Origin: Candidatus Sumerlaeota bacterium
GTDB taxonomy: Bacteria; UBP6; UBA1177
Assembly (NCBI GenBank): GCA_007136595.1
Contig: SLGQ01000354.1
Location: forward strand, 1 to 7,529
Direction of reading: 5' to 3'
DNA: 7,529 bases
Program-made: the position numbers and the translations under genes
Shown here: in pieces, positions 1 to 5,722 of the stretch
Numbering within the stretch: position 1 is the first letter of the stretch
Layout: every line of letters starts with the position of its first letter
The notes under the pieces: model-generated
Database searches by the model: none
What the model saw: the letters and a program-made list of their open reading frames with translations, nothing else
Told to the model about the DNA's origin: nothing

Positions 1-1
1 A

Positions 2-133
2 ATCCTTCCAAAAGGTGATCCCCGCTCATATCAGCACCTTGTTCTCGGCATGAAAAAAGATGGAAAAATCGAAGAAAAATCAGTAACCCCTGTCAGATTT
101 GTTCCAATGACCGGGGAAGCTTTGTCAAAATAA
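2..133 (+). CDS. pcm: Protein-L-isoaspartate O-methyltransferase, C-terminal end (partial)
   Basis: An open frame enters from the left edge and ends with TAA at 131-133, giving 43 residues. The peptide contains ILPKGDP near its start and ends with PVRFVPMTGEALSK. The ILPxG strand and the terminal VRFVP signature are typical of the C-terminal strands of bacterial and archaeal protein-L-isoaspartate(D-aspartate) O-methyltransferases. These enzymes use S-adenosylmethionine to methylate abnormal isoaspartyl residues so that aged proteins can be repaired in the cytoplasm. The SAM-binding core lies outside the window, so the call rests on the tail alone. The last 9 bp overlap the 3' end of the opposing patatin-like gene, and there is no room for a separate terminator between them. 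The symbol pcm is the usual family name. Confidence 0.82.
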   Translation: MLPKGDPRSYQHLVLGMKKDGKIEEKSVTPVRFVPMTGEALSK

Positions 134-991
134 TCCGAATATTGAGTTTCCTGAGATCCTTTTTATTTTCCTCTCAACTTTTTTTGCTGTTTCATATCCG
201 AGTTTTATAAGTTTTTCAGGCTCGGAAAAATCTTCATAAGATCTACCGTCACTTGCAATTATTTCTAGATCGGGTTTATCGTTTCCGACTCTTTTGATCA
301 TTCTCGAATTTACGAACATCGCCTCATATATAACATCAACCCCATTTACCAAATGCTTTCTTGCAACAGGTCCATATTTGTTCAAATTGACAGCAATAAC
401 TCTTTTATAGCCTCTTTCTACACTGGCACGGACAATCATATTATCAACAACACCCCCGTCAACAAGCATTGAATCCCCGGAAACACAAGGCGTTATAAGT
501 CCGGGCACTGCCATTGATGCTCTTATTGCTTTCGCTATTTTTCCACTGTCAAGAATGAGATGACGATGATTAAGTATATCAACCGCATTACATATAAAAG
601 GAATTTTTTCTTGTCCGAAATCTTTATCTTTTGTCATTTCAATAAGTTTAGCATAAATTTTTTCTCCACCGTCAACCCCGAGTCTGTTAAAAAGGTTTCT
701 CATCGTTTCACCGGCTTGCAAAGCCTTTGTCCAAACCATATCGGGAAGATGTATTGTTCTTATATCAAAATAATCTTTGTAGTTAAAATCATTGACAACA
801 AAATCTTCAAGTTCTTTTGCCGACATACCGCAGGAATATGCTCCGCCGATTATAGCTCCGACAGATGTTCCCGCTATAAGATCGGGAATGATCCCTTTTT
901 CTTCCAGGAACTTCAAAACGCCGATATGTGCAATTCCTTTTGCACCCCCACCGGATAAAACCAAAGCCCAACCCTTATTTTTTCCGAACAT
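125..991 (-). CDS. Patatin-like phospholipase family protein (RssA type)
   Basis: The protein has 288 residues. It carries the three hallmarks of the bacterial patatin fold: the oxyanion-hole loop GGGAKG (residues 14-19), the nucleophile elbow GTSVG with Ser43 (41-45), and the D-G-G dyad motif with Asp178 (178-180). The family comprises Ser-Asp lipid acyl hydrolases (phospholipase A or lysophospholipase activity); the substrate here is unknown. No signal peptide or membrane segment is seen, so it is probably cytoplasmic, as for short RssA/YchK-like members. The frame is open further upstream to a TTG at 1078, but I chose ATG at 991. It has a GGGG Shine-Dalgarno five bases upstream, the oxyanion loop then begins at residue 14 as is usual, and a plausible promoter (1038-1065) lies inside the longer version. 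The gene ends with TGA overlapping the end of pcm. Confidence 0.9.
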   Translation of the reverse strand: MFGKNKGWALVLSGGGAKGIAHIGVLKFLEEKGIIPDLIAGTSVGAIIGGAYSCGMSAKELEDFVVNDFNYKDYFDIRTIHLPDMVWTKALQAGETMRNLFNRLGVDGGEKIYAKLIEMTKDKDFGQEKIPFICNAVDILNHRHLILDSGKIAKAIRASMAVPGLITPCVSGDSMLVDGGVVDNMIVRASVERGYKRVIAVNLNKYGPVARKHLVNGVDVIYEAMFVNSRMIKRVGNDKPDLEIIASDGRSYEDFSEPEKLIKLGYETAKKVERKIKRISGNSIFGLF

Positions 992-1037
992 TTTATCCCC
1001 AACAAAAAAATTTTCTAAAAACAAACTTTCCAAACAG

Positions 1038-1065
1038 ATTCTAGTTATATTCAACTTTTCTTCAA
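1038..1065 (-). promoter_or_regulatory. Putative sigma70 promoter of the patatin-like gene
   Basis: Read on the minus strand, TTGAAG (1065-1060) is followed after 16 bp by TAGAAT (1043-1038). Transcription would begin near 1031, about 40 bases before the ATG at 991. The -35 matches TTGACA in four positions and the -10 matches TATAAT in five. The surroundings are AT-rich, so chance matches are likely, and an alternative TATAAC lies within the spacer. Confidence 0.4.
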
Positions 1066-1320
1066 GAAATCTTTTCAAGGCTCAACATGCTGATAACATT
1101 AAGCTAACTTCTTGATGCTCTGTTCGTTATTGTCGAAACGGACTCCCTTTTCAAAAAAAAGGGTATATCTTTATTAATTCGGACGATTTGCTTTTTTAGT
1201 TAGTGTAGCCTCATCATGAGAATTATGTTTTTTGAAACTTTTTTATAAGGTCCTCACACACACAGCGCTCTTCCACACTTCAAATTGTGGACGCGCAATT
1301 AAATCGCGAAAACCTAAAAC

Positions 1321-1380
1321 GGGGCACCGGTTATTCCTTCCCGACACACAATCCTTATCCGGTGCCCCTTTTCGCTTTTT
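1321..1380 (+). terminator. Strong stem-loop with T-rich tail, plus-strand orientation
   Basis: A perfect 10-bp stem pairs GGGGCACCGG (1321-1330) with CCGGTGCCCC (1359-1368) across a 28-base loop. On the plus strand it is followed by TTTTCGCTTTTTT, a good intrinsic-terminator tail. In the minus direction the stem lies 23 bp past the end of the M16 peptidase and is followed by GTTTTAGGTTTT, a weaker tail, so it could also stop the peptidase transcript. The long loop is unusual for a simple terminator. The flanking protein genes both run leftward, so the better-oriented tail serves no visible gene. Confidence 0.6.
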
Positions 1381-1391
1381 TATGGAAAAAA

Positions 1392-3827
1392 CTAATTTGC
1401 AATAATCCAGAGTCCGTCACTGAAATATTTTTTTGAACATTTTACGATTGAATCGGGGGTGATAGATTCTATTATTTCAGGATATTTAAGATAGTTGCCA
1501 AATGGCTGACCGAGTGCATCTTCAAGTGCCATGTTGAAAGCGTGGAACTGGCTTTTTACTATTGAATTGGCATGGTTGGTTGCCATTGAATTTTTAACTT
1601 CCTGTAAATGCTTAGTGTCAATGTCCCCTTTTTTGAGAAGCTCTACACAATCATCAATTCCTTTCATTACTGCATCAACTTTGTTTCTGCTCGTAATAGC
1701 TGAAAAAATAGCAAAACCTCCGATTATTCCAGCCATTCCACTTACATCAAGAGCATAGACCAGCCCTTGTTTTTCGCGAAGAGCCTGAAAGTAAGGTGAC
1801 TTCTGCCCTGTCATATAGTTTTCAATAAGTCTCATTGTGTCAAAATCGGCTGCACTTACCGCCGGAGCTCTGAAAACTCTGCAAATATAAACCTGTTTCC
1901 GCCCTTTGACAGGTATTTTAACAATTTTTTCATTCAACCGGCATGGATTGAACTTTTCAGTTTTAAGATCGCCGATATTTTTTCTGCTTAACTTTTGAGA
2001 TATATATCCGGGCAGATCTTTATCAACTGCTCCTGCAACCGAAACACAAAAAGGTGAAGTGGAAAAATAATTTTCCCTGATCTTTAAAACATCCTCAAAT
2101 TTCAAAGCATTGAGACCTTCAACATTTCCGCCTACCGGATTTTGATATGAAGTCCCGGGAAACAACTCTCTGTGAACAGCCTGCTTTATATGAAAAAAAG
2201 GATTTTCACTTTCAAGGGTAAGATTGGCAACAGAATATTGTTTTTCCTGTTCAAAATCATTTTCCGATATTTTATTTTCAAGTATTTTAAGTGAAATATC
2301 AACTGCTTCCTGAACAAAATTGTCTCTTGCGGTAAACTTTATTCCACCGGTATTATTTCCACATACCGGACTTAAAGAAATTCCGAACCTGTCAAGATAC
2401 GATTCAGTTTCCTGCCTTGTCATCCCTTCAGCAGTTGTACAAAGAGAATCCATAAACATTTTGAATGATCCGGGATAACCTTTAAGGTCAGACATTACAC
2501 CGCTTTTTTTCAAGATGTAACCACTCACAAAAGATGACTTTTCCATTGTTTTAACGGAACTTTTCACCCCTGGTCTTTTTAGGCGGACAACATTTTCAGG
2601 AATTTCTTTTTTATCCAGCATATTCATTGAAATTGAAGATACGCTGACTCTTGATCTTGAACTTTTTGCAATTCCCCAGATGAGATTATTAAAACACAAA
2701 TATTCCTTTTTGAAAAGATTGAGATCTTGAGCTGTAAGATGCATAAATTCATAGAAAAAATCTTTTTCAAGTTTTTCCACATCTTTATACAGCATATAAC
2801 TTTTTCCAATAGTTTCGGGCATTGAACCAAGTCCCTCGGAACTGAAATATTCTCCCGAAAGGATAACTTCTCTCGCTCTTGCCGTTTCAGCCTGACTGAA
2901 CTTGTAATCATCCCACACCTTACCCCACTTTTCTATCCTCTTTTTAACAGAATCGGGGGGGAATGCGGAAGATTGAACTAAAAGAGAACCATCCATGAAG
3001 CCTAATGTGTTAACGCTCAGATTATCAAAAACCGGGTTGTCATAAACAAGTTCATTATATAACCTTCCCCCGTCCATTCCATAAGTGATTGTATAGATCA
3101 TCCTTAAAACAGCTTCTATTTTTCCACTTTGCGGAGGTAGTTTCCAGCCCGCAATAAAGTAGTTTTTATTTTGAGAGTGCCTGGTTTCAAACTTTTTTTC
3201 ACTGTTCCATTTTTTTGCTGTACTGTATATAATTTCTCCTTTCGAAACAGGTAGTTTTATTTCACCCGCATTATCAAAACCTCCGGCAACTACAGCAAAA
3301 GGGTCAAGCATCATCCTTTTAAACATAAAATCTGAAAGCTCTTTTTTTGTAGAAGGGGCGATCGTTTCCCTTAACCCGATAATTTTTCTTCCATATTTAT
3401 GTGACGGAAAAATATTGAGCATCAAAGTTGTAAAAAGATTTTCCATAGGCTCATCTTCATACATTGCCATCTCTTCGATAACGACCTGTTTTTCCTCTTC
3501 AAAATCAATATCATCTATTGTTTCGATCCCTTTATTGAAAACTTTTTCAAAAAAAGAAACTGTTTCAGGAACAAACTTATTTAAAACAGTTGCCTCAAAA
3601 ACAACGGCATCATTGGAAGTGTATGCATTACAACCCCCCCCCCTGCTTTCAACAAATTCAGCAATACCGGCACCGTCAATTTTTATTTTAAAAGCAAGAT
3701 GTTCACAGAAATGGGCAAACCCCTCGGTTCTCTCATCTTCTGCCGAACTGCCGCCGGGAAAGTAGATCAATATCTTGGAATATGGCAGCTCTTTTCTGTA
3801 CTCTAAAACAGGAATACTTTTTTTCAT
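1392..3827 (-). CDS. Single-chain M16 (insulinase/pitrilysin-type) zinc metallopeptidase
   Basis: The protein has 811 residues and shows the duplicated two-half architecture of M16 peptidases. The inverted zinc motif HFCEH is at residues 39-43, with His39 and His43 as ligands and Glu42 as catalytic base. The distal glutamates follow in EKQVVIEE, with Glu119 as likely third ligand and Glu112 seven residues before it. The conserved N-A-Y-T segment is at 67-70. The C-terminal half keeps the active-site Arg684 and Tyr691 in LREKQGLVY, so both halves of the catalytic chamber appear intact. There is no signal peptide, which suggests a cytoplasmic oligopeptidase; the substrate is unknown. The ATG at 3827 follows a GGGGGAG ribosome binding site after about two bases. 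A run of ten G covers codons 62-65, and a change of one base would truncate the product (see the repeat entry). The gene diverges from the DUF4143 ATPase. Confidence 0.92.
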   Translation of the reverse strand: MKKSIPVLEYRKELPYSKILIYFPGGSSAEDERTEGFAHFCEHLAFKIKIDGAGIAEFVESRGGGCNAYTSNDAVVFEATVLNKFVPETVSFFEKVFNKGIETIDDIDFEEEKQVVIEEMAMYEDEPMENLFTTLMLNIFPSHKYGRKIIGLRETIAPSTKKELSDFMFKRMMLDPFAVVAGGFDNAGEIKLPVSKGEIIYSTAKKWNSEKKFETRHSQNKNYFIAGWKLPPQSGKIEAVLRMIYTITYGMDGGRLYNELVYDNPVFDNLSVNTLGFMDGSLLVQSSAFPPDSVKKRIEKWGKVWDDYKFSQAETARAREVILSGEYFSSEGLGSMPETIGKSYMLYKDVEKLEKDFFYEFMHLTAQDLNLFKKEYLCFNNLIWGIAKSSRSRVSVSSISMNMLDKKEIPENVVRLKRPGVKSSVKTMEKSSFVSGYILKKSGVMSDLKGYPGSFKMFMDSLCTTAEGMTRQETESYLDRFGISLSPVCGNNTGGIKFTARDNFVQEAVDISLKILENKISENDFEQEKQYSVANLTLESENPFFHIKQAVHRELFPGTSYQNPVGGNVEGLNALKFEDVLKIRENYFSTSPFCVSVAGAVDKDLPGYISQKLSRKNIGDLKTEKFNPCRLNEKIVKIPVKGRKQVYICRVFRAPAVSAADFDTMRLIENYMTGQKSPYFQALREKQGLVYALDVSGMAGIIGGFAIFSAITSRNKVDAVMKGIDDCVELLKKGDIDTKHLQEVKNSMATNHANSIVKSQFHAFNMALEDALGQPFGNYLKYPEIIESITPDSIVKCSKKYFSDGLWIIAN
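3634..3643 (-). repeat. Ten-G homopolymer inside the M16 peptidase coding region
   Basis: The plus strand has ten consecutive C, so the coding strand has ten G, read as Arg62-Gly63-Gly64-Gly65 just before the conserved Cys-Asn-Ala-Tyr-Thr. With eleven G the frame meets TAA two codons after the tract (product about 66 aa). With nine G it meets TAA about 16 codons later (about 81 aa). Both truncated products lack Glu119 and the second half. Tracts of this length are typical slippage hotspots in phase-variable genes. The only other notable run in the gene is C7 on the coding strand at 2955-2961. Confidence 0.9.
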
Positions 3828-3869
3828 GTCTCCCCCGAAAAATTATCAAAAACATCCAAAACAGCAGGC

Positions 3870-3897
3870 AGTGTAGCACATTTAAAAACTGTTACAA
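3870..3897 (-). promoter_or_regulatory. Putative promoter of the M16 peptidase
   Basis: On the minus strand TTGTAA (3897-3892) precedes TACACT (3875-3870) by 16 bp, with a TG at the extended -10 position. Transcription would start near 3863, leaving a leader of about 36 bases that ends in the strong GGGGGAG site. The -35 lies within the leftmost copy of the palindromic repeat (3888-3900), so a protein bound there would block it. A second possible -35, a perfect TTGACA on the minus strand at 3926-3921, has only a poor -10 partner. Confidence 0.45.
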
Positions 3898-3962
3898 CTT
3901 AAATTTTTAAAAGCTATAACTGTCAAAACAGGCAAATTTAAAGATTTTAAAAGTTATAACTG
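3881..3962. repeat. Three related palindromic elements in the divergent promoter region
   Basis: TTTTAAAAGCTATAACTG (3905-3922) and TTTTAAAAGTTATAACTG (3945-3962) differ at one of 18 positions and lie exactly 40 bp apart. The second contains the perfect palindrome AGTTATAACT (3952-3961). A third, diverged copy lies at 3888-3900: its complement reads AAGTTGTAACAGT. A short dyad CTGT-CAAA-ACAG (3920-3931) sits between copies. The array lies between the start of the M16 gene and the -35 of the ATPase, and overlaps the proposed M16 promoter. This placement suits operator sites for a regulator shared by both genes. The regulator is unknown. Confidence 0.7.
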
Positions 3963-3982
3963 AGAGATTTTTTATTTTTGGG

Positions 3983-4011
3983 TTGACTGAAAGATATATC
4001 TGTGATAATAT
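3983..4011 (+). promoter_or_regulatory. Promoter of the 4037-5248 ATPase with a palindrome in its spacer
   Basis: TTGACT (3983-3988) is followed after 17 bp by TAATAT (4006-4011); an alternative -10, GATAAT (4004-4009), would have a 15-bp spacer. Transcription would begin near 4018, just upstream of the GGAGG ribosome binding site at 4027-4031. Between the two boxes lies a perfect 10-bp palindrome, AGATATATCT (3992-4001), placed where a repressor would exclude RNA polymerase. This promoter coincides with the TTG that opens the longer reading frame, which argues against that start codon. Confidence 0.6.
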
Positions 4012-4026
4012 GTTTTGTCAGAGAAT

Positions 4027-4031
4027 GGAGG
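4027..4031 (+). promoter_or_regulatory. Ribosome binding site fixing the ATPase start at 4037
   Basis: GGAGG lies five bases before ATG at 4037-4039. Upstream in-frame candidates (TTG 3983, ATG 4010, ATG 4025) have no comparable site, and the first two fall inside the promoter. The product from 4037 begins MIKRTDLLNK, a normal distance ahead of the Walker A loop. Confidence 0.8.
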
Positions 4032-4036
4032 CATGC

Positions 4037-5248
4037 ATGATCAAAAGGACAGACTTGCTCAATAAAATTAGTGGTTTTATTGATAAAGACATTATTAAAG
4101 TACTTACCGGTCTCAGGCGGTGCGGCAAATCCGTTTTTCTTTCTCAGATTCAGGAAATGCTTTTAGAGCGAGGGGTTGATCCTGAAAATATTATTTCCTT
4201 TAACTTTGAGGATATGTCAAACGACCATCTTCTTGATGCTGTGTCCCTTCACAAAGAGGTTAAAAAGAGGGTGTCGGGGAAAAAAGGAAAAATTTACCTG
4301 TTCTTTGATGAAATACAGGAAGTAAATGAGTGGGAAAGATGTGTCAATTCTTTCAGAGTTGAATTTGATTCAGATATTTATGTTACCGGCTCAAATGCAA
4401 AACTTCTTTCAGGCGAACTTGCCACTCTTTTGACCGGCAGGTATATTGAAATAAAAGTTTATCCTTTTTCATTTTCAGAATTCATTGAAATTTCATCTCC
4501 TGTTTTAAAAAACTTTTCTAAATCAGAATTGTTCAGGAAATATATTGTTTCCGGAGGCATGCCTTTTCTCTCAAACCTTGAATTTGAAAAAGAAATTTCT
4601 TTTCAGTATCTCTCGGATGTTTTCAACTCTGTTCTTTTAAAGGATGTTGTAAAAAGAAACAAAATCAGAGATGTAGATCTTCTTGGGAGAATTGTGCAGT
4701 TTGTCCTTGCAAACATTGGTAATACCTTTTCTTCGACCAGCATCTCCAAATATTTTAAAAGTGAAAAACGGACTGTGGCTCCGGAGACTATCCTCAACTA
4801 CATAAAAGCATGTGAAGAGGCTTTTCTTTTTCACAAAGTTCTAAGAGAAGATATACTTGGAAAAAAAATCCTCCAGATCAGTGAAAAGTATTTTGTTGCA
4901 GACCACGGCATCAGAGAATCGGTTTATGGAAATAATGAAAAAGATATCAATCTTATACTTGAAAACATTGTTTTTTTTGAGATGTTGAGAAGGGGTTATA
5001 AAATTAACATAGGCAAGGTCAATAACGAAGAAATTGATTTTGTTTGCAGGAAACACAACGAAACTGTATATATTCAGGTTGCCTATCTTTTATCAAGCGA
5101 GGAAACAATAAAAAGAGAGTTCGGTGTATTGAATAAAGTTCCGGACAATTATCCAAAGTTGGTACTTTCGATGGATCAATTTGATTTCAGCCGCAATGGG
5201 ATAAAACATATTTATATACCCGACTTTTTAACCGACAATAAATTTTAA
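4037..5248 (+). CDS. AAA_14/DUF4143-family ATP-binding protein (first copy)
   Basis: The protein has 403 residues. The N-terminal AAA+ domain has Walker A GLRRCGKS (25-32), Walker B IYLFFDEIQ (86-94), a sensor-like TGSNAKLLS (117-125) and a candidate arginine finger in TGR (133-135). The DUF4143 part follows: GGMPF (173-177), KDVVKR (202-207), a winged-helix-like stretch (about 228-265), YFVADHGIR (285-293), LENIVF (308-313), and a nuclease-like module with EID (Glu332, Asp334) and YIQVAY (345-350). In the usual E-x-K position of this module the residues are Gln347 and Ala349, so DNA cleavage is doubtful. The family is very common and often multicopy in bacteria and archaea, but its cellular role is poorly defined. 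The gene has its own promoter and palindromic repeats, and doxX follows 11 bp downstream, probably co-transcribed. Family assignment is firm; no specific function can be given. Confidence 0.9.
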   Translation: MIKRTDLLNKISGFIDKDIIKVLTGLRRCGKSVFLSQIQEMLLERGVDPENIISFNFEDMSNDHLLDAVSLHKEVKKRVSGKKGKIYLFFDEIQEVNEWERCVNSFRVEFDSDIYVTGSNAKLLSGELATLLTGRYIEIKVYPFSFSEFIEISSPVLKNFSKSELFRKYIVSGGMPFLSNLEFEKEISFQYLSDVFNSVLLKDVVKRNKIRDVDLLGRIVQFVLANIGNTFSSTSISKYFKSEKRTVAPETILNYIKACEEAFLFHKVLREDILGKKILQISEKYFVADHGIRESVYGNNEKDINLILENIVFFEMLRRGYKINIGKVNNEEIDFVCRKHNETVYIQVAYLLSSEETIKREFGVLNKVPDNYPKLVLSMDQFDFSRNGIKHIYIPDFLTDNKF

Positions 5249-5259
5249 AAAGGAGCATT

Positions 5260-5685
5260 ATGATGAAAAAGCCGATCAAAAAATTTCTTTTCAAAGCAGA
5301 TAACGATTCAAACTGGGGATTGCTTTTACTGAGGTTGTTCACCGGATTTGCAATGATGACTCACGGCTACGGGAAACTGTTTAACAACCTTGAAGGTTTT
5401 TCTGAATTTGTAGCTGAAATAGGATTCCCGTTCCCCATGTTTTTTGGTTTTATGGCAGGGTTTACCGAATTTTTCGGGGCACTTTTTCTTGCACTCGGTT
5501 TTATGACCAGAGTGTTTGGCTCACTGCTTGCATTTACCATGTTTGTTGCCGCATTCATTGCACTTGCAGGAGACCCCTTTTCAAGCAGAGAACTTGCACT
5601 TTTTTATATGGTCGCATCAATATTTTTCATTTCAAAAGGTGCCGGAAAATATTCAATAGACTTTCTTATTGGTAAAGGCAAATAG
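5260..5685 (+). CDS. DoxX family integral membrane protein
   Basis: The product has 141 residues. It has the four-helix layout of DoxX proteins: predicted membrane segments at about 19-40, 59-80, 83-103 and 110-126. Family motifs are visible: LLRLFTGFAMMTHGYGKL in helix 1 (with Arg25 and the HGYGKL turn), Glu70 in AGFTEFFGALFLALG in helix 2, and KGAGKYSID (126-134) after helix 4. DoxX proteins are small inner-membrane proteins linked in various bacteria to respiratory or redox functions and thiol/oxidative-stress complexes; the role here is unknown. Two adjacent ATG codons (5260, 5263) compete. The GGAG at 5252-5255 is four bases from the first and seven from the second, so translation may begin at the second. 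The 11-bp gap from the upstream ATPase and the lack of an obvious promoter suggest one operon. Its pairing with a DUF4143 ATPase may be incidental. Confidence 0.88.
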   Translation: MMKKPIKKFLFKADNDSNWGLLLLRLFTGFAMMTHGYGKLFNNLEGFSEFVAEIGFPFPMFFGFMAGFTEFFGALFLALGFMTRVFGSLLAFTMFVAAFIALAGDPFSSRELALFYMVASIFFISKGAGKYSIDFLIGKGK

Positions 5686-5687
5686 GA

Positions 5688-5712
5688 TATATGCCCTGCT
5701 TCTGGCAATATA
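5688..5712. terminator. Weak hairpin between the convergent doxX-like and ATPase genes
   Basis: TATATGCC (5688-5695) pairs with GGCAATATA (5704-5712), allowing one bulged A, across an 8-base loop. It is the only dyad in the 37-bp gap between the convergent stops. It is AT-rich with no U-tract in either direction, so it is at best a weak bidirectional terminator. Confidence 0.25.
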
Positions 5713-5722
5713 TAAAGTGTTC

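Larger units (their letters stand above)
992..1391. other. Non-coding 400-bp gap with several dyads
   Basis: No convincing coding frame is present. Visible elements are the patatin promoter (1038-1065), an AT-rich hairpin CCCTTTT-N5-AAAAGGG (1145-1163), an 11-bp palindrome CTCAT-C-ATGAG (1210-1220), a (CA)5 run (1255-1264), and a nested dyad in which GCGC (1265-1268) pairs with GCGC (1293-1296) around CCACA (1273-1277) and TGTGG (1286-1290). A strong GC hairpin follows at 1321-1368. The dense dyads just upstream of a terminator-like stem would suit a short plus-strand structured RNA of roughly 1255-1380. However, I see no good plus-strand promoter: TATAAG at 1244-1249 lacks a -35 box. No known RNA family was recognised. 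Confidence 0.5.

Noticed and set aside
560..958. 132-codon open frame on the plus strand inside the patatin-like gene
   Set aside because: It is antisense to a gene with intact catalytic motifs, and its product is an unstructured mix rich in Phe, Ile and Lys with no recognisable domain.
992..1078. 29-residue N-terminal extension of the patatin-like protein from TTG 1078
   Set aside because: The patatin core starts normally from ATG 991, which has a GGGG site. The upstream stretch holds a promoter-like sequence and no ribosome binding site before the TTG.
2624..2911. 95-codon frame on the minus strand inside the M16 gene, considered as a small overlapping gene
   Set aside because: It is an out-of-frame shadow of the intact peptidase, with no ribosome binding site and no recognisable motif.
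2955..2961. Seven-base homopolymer as a second slippage tract in the M16 gene
   Set aside because: At C7 on the coding strand (Phe-Pro-Pro codons) it is shorter than typical phase-variation tracts. It is noted only beside the ten-base run.
3983..4036. N-terminal 18-residue extension of the first ATPase from TTG 3983
   Set aside because: This stretch contains a -35 box, a -10 box and the GGAGG site for ATG 4037; the TTG has no ribosome binding site.
4037..5685. Toxin-antitoxin pair (ATPase plus small downstream protein)
   Set aside because: The downstream protein is a clear four-helix DoxX membrane protein, not a toxin or antitoxin, and neither ATPase has a small partner gene at its 5' end.
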